Origin: Rhodothermales bacterium
Lineage (GTDB): Bacteria > Bacteroidota > Rhodothermia > Rhodothermales > JAHQVL01
NCBI GenBank assembly: GCA_041391505.1
Contig: JAWKNW010000008.1
Span: 1-64,000, forward strand
DNA: 64,000 nt
Reading direction: 5' to 3'
Shown: piece after piece, positions 9,587-19,612 of the stretch
How positions within the stretch are numbered: the stretch's first letter is position 1
Layout of the letters: every line of letters begins with the position of its first letter
Notes under the pieces: model-generated
Seen by the model: only the letters and a program-made list of their open reading frames with translations
The model's database searches: none
Told to the model about the DNA's origin: nothing
Program-made: the position numbers and the translations under genes

Positions 9587-11239
9587 ATGCACCCCAATAC
9601 GGTCTATCAACACGTTTCGTCCATACCCTACGCCGCCCTGTCCTCTTCGCCCCTTTTTGCCGACTACTGTACCCGTTACGGGCGAGTAGCCGGGTTCTAT
9701 AACGGCGACTTCCGCAACCCCGACGACCTCCGGGCCGCGCTGCGGCGAACCCTGGCGGTGGACCGCGACCGGGATGCGCTCGTCGACGCGCTGACGGCGC
9801 AACAGGCGCGCTGGGGCGTCGATGAGGCCACGCGCCAGTCCCTCGAAACCCTGCGATCGCCTCGCGCCGGCGCCGTCATCACCGGCCAGCAACTCGGCCT
9901 CTTCGTCAGTCCGCTGTATACGATCTACAAGACGCTGACGACGATCCAGCTGGCCCGGCACCTGTCCGACACCTCCGGGCATCCCGTCGTGCCGGTCTTC
10001 TGGCTCGCCGGCGAGGACCACGATTTCGAAGAAATCGCCTCCCTGACGCTGCTCAACGGCAGCGACCTGTCCGACGTAACGTACCCCGAACCGCCCCTGG
10101 CCGCGGGCGCCGTCAATGCGGGGCCGGTCGGCCGACTTCCTGTCGCGCCGGCGATCGACGACCTCATCGCGCGCGTCGGCGACGCGCTGCCCCGAACGGA
10201 CGTGACGCCGGACCTGCTCGCGCTGCTGCGCGATGCCTACCGGCCGGGTGTACCGATGGAAGACGCCTTCGCCCGCGTGCTCCGGCACCTGCTGCCCGGC
10301 ACCGGCCTCATCATCGCCTCGATCGACGACCCGGCGATGAAGCGCCTGGCGGCGCCGCTCTTCGAGCGCGAGGCCCGGGACTGCGCCGGCTCCAACGCGC
10401 GCCTCGCGGCCGCCAGCGAGGCCCTGATCGCGGCGGGCTACCATGCCCAGGTGACGACGCAGCCGACCAATCTGTTCGTGATGGATCCAGAAGGACGGCT
10501 CCCCGTCGACGCAGAGGGCGGCCGGTTTCGGTTGCGGGGGACGACACACGAGTGGTCCGAGGCGGAGCTGATCCGCACCATCCGTGAGACGCCGGAGCGC
10601 TTCAGCCCGAACGTCGTCCTGCGTCCGATCCTCCAGGATCTGCTTTTTCCGACCGTCGCCTATGTCGCCGGCCCGGGCGAAACCGCCTATTTCGCGCAAT
10701 ACCGCGGCGTGTATGACTGGGCGGAGGTGCCGATGCCCATCATCTATCCGCGTGTAAGCGTATCCCTGCTGGAGCCGGCCGTCCGGAAGCACCTCGATCA
10801 GTACCCGTTCGCCCTGCCCGACTATGCCCGCGGCGCGGAGAAACTGCTCAAGGAGACCGCCGCCAGCCGCATGCCGGCATCCTACGAAGCCGCGTATGCC
10901 CGGGCGATGGAGGCCTTCGATGCGCATCTCGACGCGCTGAAGAAGGAAGCCGGCGAGATCGATGCCACGCTCGAACGCTCCGCCGAGTCATCGCGCGTGC
11001 GGATCCATCGCACCATGAGCCGGCTGCACGACCGCATGGTGCGCGGCCAGAAAAGGAACATGGACATCGACCGGCAGCGCATCGAACGCATCGCCGCCCA
11101 CCTCTTTCCGCACGGAAAACCCCAGGAGCGGGCGCTTTCCCCGCTGCATCTACTGAACGAATACGGGCTGGATTTTTTTGTGCGGCTGATGGACCGGCTT
11201 CCCCTCGACACCTGGGAGCATCACGTGCTCGACACCTGA
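9587..11239 (+). CDS. bshC: Bacillithiol biosynthesis cysteine-adding enzyme BshC
   Basis: BshC is thought to add cysteine to glucosaminyl-malate in the last step of bacillithiol synthesis. The protein has 550 residues from the ATG at 9587; an upstream extension to 9503 is Arg/Pro-rich and not conserved-looking. Family features seen are VITGQQLGLFVSPLYTIYK, the FWLAGEDHDFEEI segment, FSPNVVLRPILQDLLFPTVAYVAGPGE and a C-terminal coiled-coil region (about 430-510, EAFDAHLDALKKEAGEID). bshB1 occurs in the same window at 16899, so the organism very likely makes bacillithiol. The last 19 bases overlap the convergent TIMP-like gene. Confidence 0.93.
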   Translation: MHPNTVYQHVSSIPYAALSSSPLFADYCTRYGRVAGFYNGDFRNPDDLRAALRRTLAVDRDRDALVDALTAQQARWGVDEATRQSLETLRSPRAGAVITGQQLGLFVSPLYTIYKTLTTIQLARHLSDTSGHPVVPVFWLAGEDHDFEEIASLTLLNGSDLSDVTYPEPPLAAGAVNAGPVGRLPVAPAIDDLIARVGDALPRTDVTPDLLALLRDAYRPGVPMEDAFARVLRHLLPGTGLIIASIDDPAMKRLAAPLFEREARDCAGSNARLAAASEALIAAGYHAQVTTQPTNLFVMDPEGRLPVDAEGGRFRLRGTTHEWSEAELIRTIRETPERFSPNVVLRPILQDLLFPTVAYVAGPGETAYFAQYRGVYDWAEVPMPIIYPRVSVSLLEPAVRKHLDQYPFALPDYARGAEKLLKETAASRMPASYEAAYARAMEAFDAHLDALKKEAGEIDATLERSAESSRVRIHRTMSRLHDRMVRGQKRNMDIDRQRIERIAAHLFPHGKPQERALSPLHLLNEYGLDFFVRLMDRLPLDTWEHHVLDT

Positions 11240-11745
11240 CGTCTGCCGGCGCGCGCGGAGAACGGCAGCGCCAGCATCACCAGGAAAAGCCCCTGCAGCG
11301 CCGCGATATTGTCCGGCCCGCCGCAACGTCCGATGCCGGGCACTTCGTCCCCGGCGCCCAGCGCCACGATATCGGCATCGGCCTCCTCGAGGCGCTGCGT
11401 ACGCGAGCAGAGATTGACGCTGAGGCCTGCGCCGTCGAAGGCGTGCGCGTAAATCAGGTAGGACTTCCCTTTCTCGAACCCGTAGCCGCACGCCGCGCTG
11501 TTGGTGGCCGTCGTCACCACCACCTCCCCGTCGCTGATGCCTTTCCAGCTTTTGTCGACGTCGATGCGCACGATCAGCCGATCGTCGATCTCCACGATGC
11601 TGCGGACGCGGCCGGAAAACACGGCGGCGGCCTGGTTGCGCTCGGCAGCCGGCGTCCCCGGCATGACGCAGGAGCAGGCATAGGCCGCGGCAGGGGCGAA
11701 GGCGAGCAGCAGGAAAAACAACGGGATGCGAAGGGAGCGCGGCAT
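11221..11745 (-). CDS. Secreted TIMP/netrin-like (CSC) protein
   Basis: This is a 174-residue secreted protein. A signal peptide (residues 1-22, ending AAAYA) is followed at once by mature Cys-Ser-Cys, the hallmark N-terminus of bacterial TIMP/NTR-fold proteins. A beta-rich segment follows (AAVFSGRVRSIVEIDD, VVVTTATNSAACGYGFEKGKSYLIYA, LCSRTQRL). The spaced cysteines fit disulfides to the N-terminal pair. The far C-terminus has a hydrophobic stretch (NIAALQGLFLVMLALPF) with basic residues, perhaps a membrane anchor. Function in bacteria is unknown; protease inhibition is only analogy with animal TIMPs. It converges on bshC and overlaps its stop. Confidence 0.65.
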   Translation of the reverse strand: MPRSLRIPLFFLLLAFAPAAAYACSCVMPGTPAAERNQAAAVFSGRVRSIVEIDDRLIVRIDVDKSWKGISDGEVVVTTATNSAACGYGFEKGKSYLIYAHAFDGAGLSVNLCSRTQRLEEADADIVALGAGDEVPGIGRCGGPDNIAALQGLFLVMLALPFSARAGRRQVSST

Positions 11746-11837
11746 GGGGACCTCTCGAACGATGGCGTGATGGGAACGTAACTGGGCTAGTTTGCTACAT
11801 TAGACCTCGCAAGATCACCACTATTCCCGGGAATTCC

Positions 11838-12251
11838 TTGCCTACGCTGACCGAACTCCTCGAATCCGCCCGCACCATCGCCGTCGTGGGCATGTCGCCC
11901 ACGCCGTCCCGCACCAGCTATGCGATCGGGCGCTATCTCATCGAAGCCGGCTACAACGTGATTCCGATCAACCCGAATTGCGACACGATCGAGGGCCGCA
12001 CCTGCTATCCCGACCTCGCCAGCGTGCCCGGGGACGCCGGCATCGATATCGTCAACATCTTCCGCCGCCCCAAATATACCGCCGATGTCGTCCGCGAAAC
12101 GCTGGAACGGATCGCCGGCACGGGCGAACGGCCGGCCATCTGGACGCAGATCGGGGTCTCAAGCCAGGAAGCCGAAAAACTGGCCACCGACGCCGGCCTC
12201 GTATACATCCCTAACCGGTGCATCATGGTCGAGCACACACGGATGGGGTAA
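11838..12251 (+). CDS. CoA-binding domain protein (YccU-like)
   Basis: This 137-residue protein is a single CoA_binding_2 (Rossmann-like) domain. The nucleotide-binding loop is TIAVVGMSPTPSRTSYAIGRYL near residues 13-35, and other conserved segments are YNVIPINPN, DIVNIFRRP, AIWTQIGV and GLVYIPNRCIMVEH. Homologues bind CoA and may be involved in protein CoA-thiolation, but the physiological role is open. The start is a TTG at 11838 preceded by GGGAATT; no ATG fits. The stop at 12249-12251 touches the first heptad of the inverted-repeat element downstream. Confidence 0.85.
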   Translation: MPTLTELLESARTIAVVGMSPTPSRTSYAIGRYLIEAGYNVIPINPNCDTIEGRTCYPDLASVPGDAGIDIVNIFRRPKYTADVVRETLERIAGTGERPAIWTQIGVSSQEAEKLATDAGLVYIPNRCIMVEHTRMG

Positions 12252-12253
12252 GG

Positions 12254-12345
12254 GGTTTAAGGTTTAAGGATCCAGGTTCAAGGGATGTTTTGTTGCGTCA
12301 TGCAGACCGCTCCATCCTTGAACCTTGAACCTCAAACCTTAAACC
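12254..12345. repeat. Heptad-repeat hairpin element, copy A
   Basis: Arm one (12254-12281) is four tandem heptads: GGTTTAA, GGTTTAA, GGATCCA, GGTTCAA. Arm two (12318-12345) is four inverted heptads: TTGAACC, TTGAACC, TCAAACC, TTAAACC. The centre holds TGCGTCAT (12294-12301), which is also present in copy B. The arms can pair into a long imperfect hairpin between two convergent genes. The last codons of the HD hydrolase (GKGFKV) lie within arm two. Confidence 0.85.
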
Positions 12346-13027
12346 CTTTTCCCCCCAATCCGCTGAGGACCTCGAATCGGGAGATCTCGTAGCGCAGGCC
12401 GTCGCGCATGGGGGCGAGGCGGTCGTCGAGATGGCCGCGGGTGGCTTCGAGCACGGAGAGGTGGAACCAGTGCTGCGCTTCGGGGCCGGACGAGAGGCCG
12501 CGGCGATTCGTGTTGTTGGCATACACGTCGATGCCACGTTCCAGGCTCTGGTTGATATTCCAGAGGTTGTGCTGCTTGTCCGCCAGGCTGATCGCCGCCG
12601 CGCCGATGGAATGCGTGCGGATGCCGGCTATATAATCCTCTTTCCGCTGCCGCCACGTCCGGTGCTTGCCGGCTTCGTCGAATTTTTCCTCCGTCACCTC
12701 CAGCACGATCCGCGCCACCTCCTCGCCGACGATCTGTTCGAGGTGCGCGAGCCGCAGGTAATGGTCGTACTGGTTCGCATCCTCCAGCACATCGTGGAGA
12801 AATGCCGCCGCGACGACCGCGTCCTCCCATCCGGCGCGCAGGATCGTCATCGCCACGGCGGTGACATGGGCCATCACAGGGACGCGGAGCATGGCGCCGT
12901 CGGGCACGTCGAAAGGCGCATCGCGCCACCGCCCCTTGCGGTAGGTGCCGTCGTGCCACTGCGCGGCCAGTTCGATGGCGTGTTCGATGAGGGGGTTAAA
13001 GAGCGTCGTGGACGACGGAGCGGTCAT
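12332..13027 (-). CDS. HD-domain hydrolase (RelA/SpoT-like hydrolase fold)
   Basis: This 231-residue cytoplasmic protein is an HD-type phosphohydrolase. It shows the metal-binding pattern MAHVTAVAM then AFLHDVLEDA (His-Asp), followed by ISLADKQHNLWN. This resembles the hydrolase half of RelA/SpoT and small alarmone hydrolases. There is no synthetase or TGS domain, so ppGpp hydrolysis is possible but unproven; other nucleotide phosphates are also possible. The final residues are encoded by the repeat element, so the C-terminus may have been altered by its insertion. The gene is bracketed by element copies A and B. Confidence 0.72.
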   Translation of the reverse strand: MTAPSSTTLFNPLIEHAIELAAQWHDGTYRKGRWRDAPFDVPDGAMLRVPVMAHVTAVAMTILRAGWEDAVVAAAFLHDVLEDANQYDHYLRLAHLEQIVGEEVARIVLEVTEEKFDEAGKHRTWRQRKEDYIAGIRTHSIGAAAISLADKQHNLWNINQSLERGIDVYANNTNRRGLSSGPEAQHWFHLSVLEATRGHLDDRLAPMRDGLRYEISRFEVLSGLGGKGFKV

Positions 13028-13088
13028 ACTGCAGATGGGCTATAGATCGTTTGGGCTACGGCCGTTTGCCGGCGCAGTTCCCAACGGA

Positions 13089-13181
13089 GTTTCAAGGATT
13101 CAGGTTCAAGGTTTGAGGAAGTTTTTTCCGGAGCCGGTGCGTCATTTCGAACTTTAAACCATGAACGTCAAACCTTGAACC
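13089..13181. repeat. Heptad-repeat hairpin element, copy B
   Basis: Arm one (13089-13116) is GTTTCAA, GGATTCA, GGTTCAA, GGTTTGA. Arm two (13147-13181) is five inverted heptads, three of which end AACC. TGCGTCAT again lies immediately before arm two (13138-13145), as in copy A. The element sits between the divergent HD hydrolase and leuS. Confidence 0.82.
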
Positions 13182-13247
13182 TTTTCAGCCCTGCCATCGT
13201 TGTTTTGCCTTTCTGCATACGTTTTACCGCAGTTCTTACGTACCGTC

Positions 13248-15995
<2,748 letters not shown>

Positions 15996-16040
15996 GCTGG
16001 CGAGCGCTAGCCGCGCATCGCTTCCCGCATTAAAGACAAA

Positions 16041-16071
16041 AAAGCCGGCCCCCTTGATGGAGGCCGGCTTT
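16041..16071. terminator. Bidirectional intrinsic terminator
   Basis: AAAGCCGGCC (16041-16050) pairs perfectly with GGCCGGCTTT (16062-16071) around an 11-base loop. A-rich bases precede it and TTTTA follows. It separates the convergent leuS and yceI-like genes and can serve both. Confidence 0.85.
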
Positions 16072-16093
16072 TACCCTTCAGGTCAAAGCTGTT

Positions 16094-16639
16094 TCAGGCC
16101 TGCTTCACCGCCTGGATCTCAAGCACGATCTTGACTTCTTCGCTCACCAGCAACCCGCCGGCCTCAAGCACCGCATTCCAGTTCAGACCGTAGTCGGTCC
16201 GGTTGATCTTGCCGACCGCCGAGAAGGCGATCTTTTCGTTGCCCCAGGGGTCCTTGGCCCCACCGAGAAACTCACCCTTCAGCTCGATAGGCTTCGTGAC
16301 GCCCCGGATGGTGAGGTTGCCCGTCATCGTGAACTCGGAATCGCCCTTCGAGGCGACGCCGGTGCTCTCGAAAGTCATCACAGGGTGATGCTCCGCATCG
16401 AAAAAGTCCGCCGAACGCAGGTGATTGTCGCGATCCGTGTTCCGCGTATCGACCGAAGCCACCTGGATCGTGGCTTTCGTGGTCAGGGAGGTGAGGGCGC
16501 CGTCCGCCTTGACGGTCGCTTCAAATGCTCCGAACGAGCCCTTGACGGTCGAAATCCCGAGGTGGCGTACCTGGAAACCGATTTCAGAATGGGCGGCATC
16601 GACGGCAAAGGTGCCTTCGGCGATCTGGGTCGTAGTCAT
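16094..16639 (-). CDS. YceI family lipocalin-like protein
   Basis: This 181-residue protein has the YceI beta-barrel fold that binds polyprenyl or fatty-acid-like lipids. Motifs seen are FAVDAAHSEIGFQVRHLGISTVKGSF, STDRDNHLRSADFFDAEHHP-like spacing (here NTDRDNHLRSADFF), MTFESTGV and LTIRGVTKPIEL. No signal peptide is evident, so this copy is probably cytoplasmic, unlike E. coli YceI. A TATAAT-like hexamer and a palindrome lie about 95-130 bases upstream and may regulate it. The gene converges on leuS through the shared terminator. The true ligand is unknown. Confidence 0.9.
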   Translation of the reverse strand: MTTTQIAEGTFAVDAAHSEIGFQVRHLGISTVKGSFGAFEATVKADGALTSLTTKATIQVASVDTRNTDRDNHLRSADFFDAEHHPVMTFESTGVASKGDSEFTMTGNLTIRGVTKPIELKGEFLGGAKDPWGNEKIAFSAVGKINRTDYGLNWNAVLEAGGLLVSEEVKIVLEIQAVKQA

Positions 16640-16732
16640 GATGTATCTCCAGTGGTTTTCGTGAATGTCGGTTGCGCCGGACGCGCGGTCTTGTTCTTTG
16701 TACGCCGGCAGGACCTAATGTTTCGATATAGA

Positions 16733-16767
16733 ATTATAGTTTTCACACACAGTTACAACTTAGTAAC
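16733..16767 (-). promoter_or_regulatory. Candidate promoter and palindromic operator for the yceI-like gene
   Basis: On the minus strand, TATAAT lies at 16738-16733. The palindrome GTTAC-AACTTA-GTAAC (16752-16767 on the plus strand) sits upstream of it in an AT-rich patch that stands out from the GC-rich surroundings. A DNA-binding repressor could bind here. No such regulator gene is adjacent. Confidence 0.35.
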
Positions 16768-16898
16768 ATAACAGACCGGCCGTGTGCGGGCAAGCGATTG
16801 GGGCCAGACGACACGGACCGTATCTTCGCACGGTTGGGACAGGCGTCCCGGAGCTACGCTCCTGGAGCCCTGCTACGTATAACCTGCCACCTCTTCCG

Positions 16899-17660
16899 AT
16901 GCCAACTCCACTCCACCTCCTCGCGTTCGCCGCCCACCCCGACGATGTCGAACTCTCCGCCGGCGGCACCCTGTGCAAGCTGGCCAACGCCGGCTACCGC
17001 GTCGGCATCGTCGACTTCACGCGCGGCGAACTGGGCAGCCGGGGCACGCCGGAAGGCCGGCTCGAAGAGGCGGCGGAAGCCGGCCGGATCATGGGGCTGG
17101 CGGCCCGCGAAAACCTGGGTCTGCCCGACGGCGACATCGAGAACTCGAAACGCAACCAGGGACGCGTGATCGAAACCCTGCGCCGGTACCGGCCGCATAT
17201 CGTCCTGGTGAATGCCGCGGTGGATCGTCACCCCGATCACGGGGCGGCGCACCGCCTGGCGATGTCGGCCATCTTCTACAGCGGGCTGCGCAAAGTGGAA
17301 ACGGTGGAGCACGACGGAAGTCCGCAGGAGCCGTGGCGCCCCCACCACATCCTCCAGTACATGCAGACGACGCCGTTCGAACCGACGCTGGTGGTCGATG
17401 TGGGGGACGTCTGGGAACAGCGTACGCGCGCGCTGCTGGCCTTCCGGTCGCAGATCGCGAATCCGGACTACACGCCGGCGGCCGACGAGCCGCAGACGTT
17501 CGTATCCAATCCGATGTTTTTCCGGTTCATCGAGGCGCGGGCCCAGACCTTCGGCTACAGCATCGGGGCGACGCACGGCGAAGGGTTTCGCTACGAACAG
17601 ACGCCGCTCGGCGTATCCGATCTGGTGGCTTTCCTGGATCGGGAACGGGTCTTTCGCTAG
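16899..17660 (+). CDS. bshB1: Bacillithiol biosynthesis deacetylase BshB1
   Basis: This PIG-L/LmbE-family zinc deacetylase converts GlcNAc-malate to GlcN-malate in bacillithiol synthesis. From the ATG at 16899 it has 253 residues. The zinc motif is AHPDDVE (about residues 11-17). Other signatures are GIVDFTRGELGSRGTPEGRLEEAAEA, ENLGLPDG and the catalytic/metal HPDHGAAH. These fit the BshB1 subgroup rather than mycothiol MshB or generic PIG-L enzymes. With bshC at 9587, two of the three pathway steps are in this window; bshA is not seen. The stop overlaps by two bases the stop of the convergent minus-strand gene. Confidence 0.92.
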   Translation: MPTPLHLLAFAAHPDDVELSAGGTLCKLANAGYRVGIVDFTRGELGSRGTPEGRLEEAAEAGRIMGLAARENLGLPDGDIENSKRNQGRVIETLRRYRPHIVLVNAAVDRHPDHGAAHRLAMSAIFYSGLRKVETVEHDGSPQEPWRPHHILQYMQTTPFEPTLVVDVGDVWEQRTRALLAFRSQIANPDYTPAADEPQTFVSNPMFFRFIEARAQTFGYSIGATHGEGFRYEQTPLGVSDLVAFLDRERVFR

Positions 17661-19597
17661 CGGCCTATCGCGGAGGAGAGGGATTCGGGACGGGGCGCGA
17701 GGCGGACGGATATGACGGTCTCGCCCGGGCGCGCCGTATCGACGACGAGGATGAGCGCGTTCGAGGCCTCGTCAAGGCGCCAGTCGGCGCCGGCGACGTC
17801 GAGCACGGTCTCCGAGCGGTCGTACAGCTGCATGGCGAGCGTCACGGCGCGGACGGCTTCGGGGCCGTCATTTTGCAGCACGACATCGAACGCCTCATCG
17901 CGCCGGTCGGCCTGCAGGCGCACCGAGAGGTTGTCGCGCTGTTTCCACCAGGCTCCGACTTCCCCGAGCGTCGTCATCCAGCTGCCGCGCAGACGGGCAT
18001 GCCGGGCCAGCGCCTCGATCACATCGGCGCGGCGCTTGGTGAGCGCCTGGATGCCGGGTTCGAACGCGTAGAGGAAGAGGCCGCCGCTCGTCTCGATGCG
18101 GTCGAGGTCGCCCTTCAGCGCCGAGGCCATCCGAACGATCATGGCGTTGGGAGACGACTGGCTGCCCCAGTACGCCGGGTTGGTCAACTCGCTCGGATAG
18201 AACCGGACGACGTCGCGGGGCGGCGTCCCGCCCAGGAGGAGCGAATCGCGGTAATCGAGTTCGCGCTCCCACCGCACGAAGGTGGGGACCCGGAAGCCGG
18301 GGGTCGCGTCGAGGACATAGGAGAGGCCGAGTTCGTGCGCCGTTTTGAGGGTCTCGACATCATAGAGTCCGCCCGGCGCGTAGAGCCCCGCCGGCCGCTG
18401 GCCGGTTTGTGCTTCGAACGCGGCCATCGCGTGTTCGAGGCGCTGGCGCTGCAACGCCGGCGGCTGGCCGGCCAGGAGTTCGTCGGTGTCGGCCGACAGC
18501 GCCACTTCGCCCTCCTCGCCCATCTGGCGGACGAGTTGGGGATAGAAGATGGTTTCGTCGGTGGTGAGGAAAAACGTCGCCGGCGCCTGCTCGGCGCGCA
18601 GCGCCTCCATGAGCACGTCCATCACGGTCAGAAACTGATAGGGCTGATGACCGATCTCGGGCAGGACGGCCAGCACGAAGGCCGACTTCGCGCCGCGCGG
18701 CCACGGCCGGATGGCCACCGCCGGCGTGCGGGTGAGGCACGCCATCGCATTGATCATCAGGGCCTGGAAGACCTGCTGGGAGTCCGGTATGCGGGAGACA
18801 TCGCGCCCGGTAAAGCCCATCCATACGAACTCGCCGGCGCCAAAACGGCCATGCGCGAACAGCGTAGGATCTTCGGAGAGCAGCTGCCCCGAATAATTCT
18901 TGGTCGACCCGAGCGACTCGTTGCGCAGCGGCACGGCCAGCGTGACCCCCGGGGCCCGCCCCACGTTGAACGCGTAGCCGTCCGGCAGTCCGTCGGTGAT
19001 GGGGTGCCCGCCGCGCAGGCTCACGTCGACGCCATTGATGGTATCCGGTAGCACCCCGGCCAGGCGGAGCCCGAACACGTCCTGCATGAACCGATCGTCC
19101 GCAGGCTCGCCGGGTGCCGCCATCGTGGCGATGGGCCCCGAGGCGATCACGCCGCCGCCGCGCTCGATATACCGCCGGACGGCGGCCTGATGCGGGGCGG
19201 ACATGACGGAGGACGCCGGCAAAACGATCAGGCGGAGCGGGGCGAGCGAGGCATCGGTGAGGCTGGAATCCTCCAGGATGCGATAGGGGATGTCCAGTCC
19301 GACCAGAAAATACTCCCACCCGCGCACCACCTCGTCGGCATAGGCTTTTTCGGTCGCATAGGCCGAATCGGCGAAAGCCGGCGGCGCGAGGATACCGATC
19401 TGGGGCGTACGCGCCGCGGAGAGCCAGGCCAGGCCGTTGGCGACGTCGTCGTACGGCTGGGTGAGCGTCACCTCCGGGTGGATGCCCTGAGCCTGCGCGC
19501 GCGGCGCGGCGAGCGCGCCCAGCAGGAGCAGCGCCAACGCGAGAACCCGCCGGCCCGAAGGACGGCGTGCGGCGCTATGTAGGTTGGATGGGCTCAT
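17657..19597 (-). CDS. Secreted GATase-like/NodB-like protein, last gene of exopolysaccharide block
   Basis: This is a 646-residue protein with a signal peptide (about 1-36, ending RAQAQ). The N-terminal half resembles a class I glutamine-amidotransferase-like flavodoxin fold (RLIVLPASSVMSAPHQAAVRRYIERGG and then GHPITDGLP). The middle resembles a polysaccharide deacetylase (NodB) barrel: ATFFLTTDE, then EGEVALSADTDELLAG, then YAPGGLYDVETLKTAHELGLSYVLDA. The residues that normally bind metal are missing: VLPEIG stands where TFDDG is expected, and SADTDE where HxxxH is expected. A beta-sandwich tail follows. The upstream neighbour is a paralogue. The likely place is the periplasm, with a polysaccharide-binding or scaffold role inferred from context. 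Confidence 0.6.
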   Translation of the reverse strand: MSPSNLHSAARRPSGRRVLALALLLLGALAAPRAQAQGIHPEVTLTQPYDDVANGLAWLSAARTPQIGILAPPAFADSAYATEKAYADEVVRGWEYFLVGLDIPYRILEDSSLTDASLAPLRLIVLPASSVMSAPHQAAVRRYIERGGGVIASGPIATMAAPGEPADDRFMQDVFGLRLAGVLPDTINGVDVSLRGGHPITDGLPDGYAFNVGRAPGVTLAVPLRNESLGSTKNYSGQLLSEDPTLFAHGRFGAGEFVWMGFTGRDVSRIPDSQQVFQALMINAMACLTRTPAVAIRPWPRGAKSAFVLAVLPEIGHQPYQFLTVMDVLMEALRAEQAPATFFLTTDETIFYPQLVRQMGEEGEVALSADTDELLAGQPPALQRQRLEHAMAAFEAQTGQRPAGLYAPGGLYDVETLKTAHELGLSYVLDATPGFRVPTFVRWERELDYRDSLLLGGTPPRDVVRFYPSELTNPAYWGSQSSPNAMIVRMASALKGDLDRIETSGGLFLYAFEPGIQALTKRRADVIEALARHARLRGSWMTTLGEVGAWWKQRDNLSVRLQADRRDEAFDVVLQNDGPEAVRAVTLAMQLYDRSETVLDVAGADWRLDEASNALILVVDTARPGETVISVRLAPRPESLSSAIGR

Positions 19598-19612
19598 GGC
19601 GAGAGGGGCATC

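Noticed and set aside
12298..12959. Two short minus-strand frames inside the HD hydrolase
   Set aside because: Alternative frames of the same gene; only the 12332-13027 frame has the HD and LADKQHNLW motifs.
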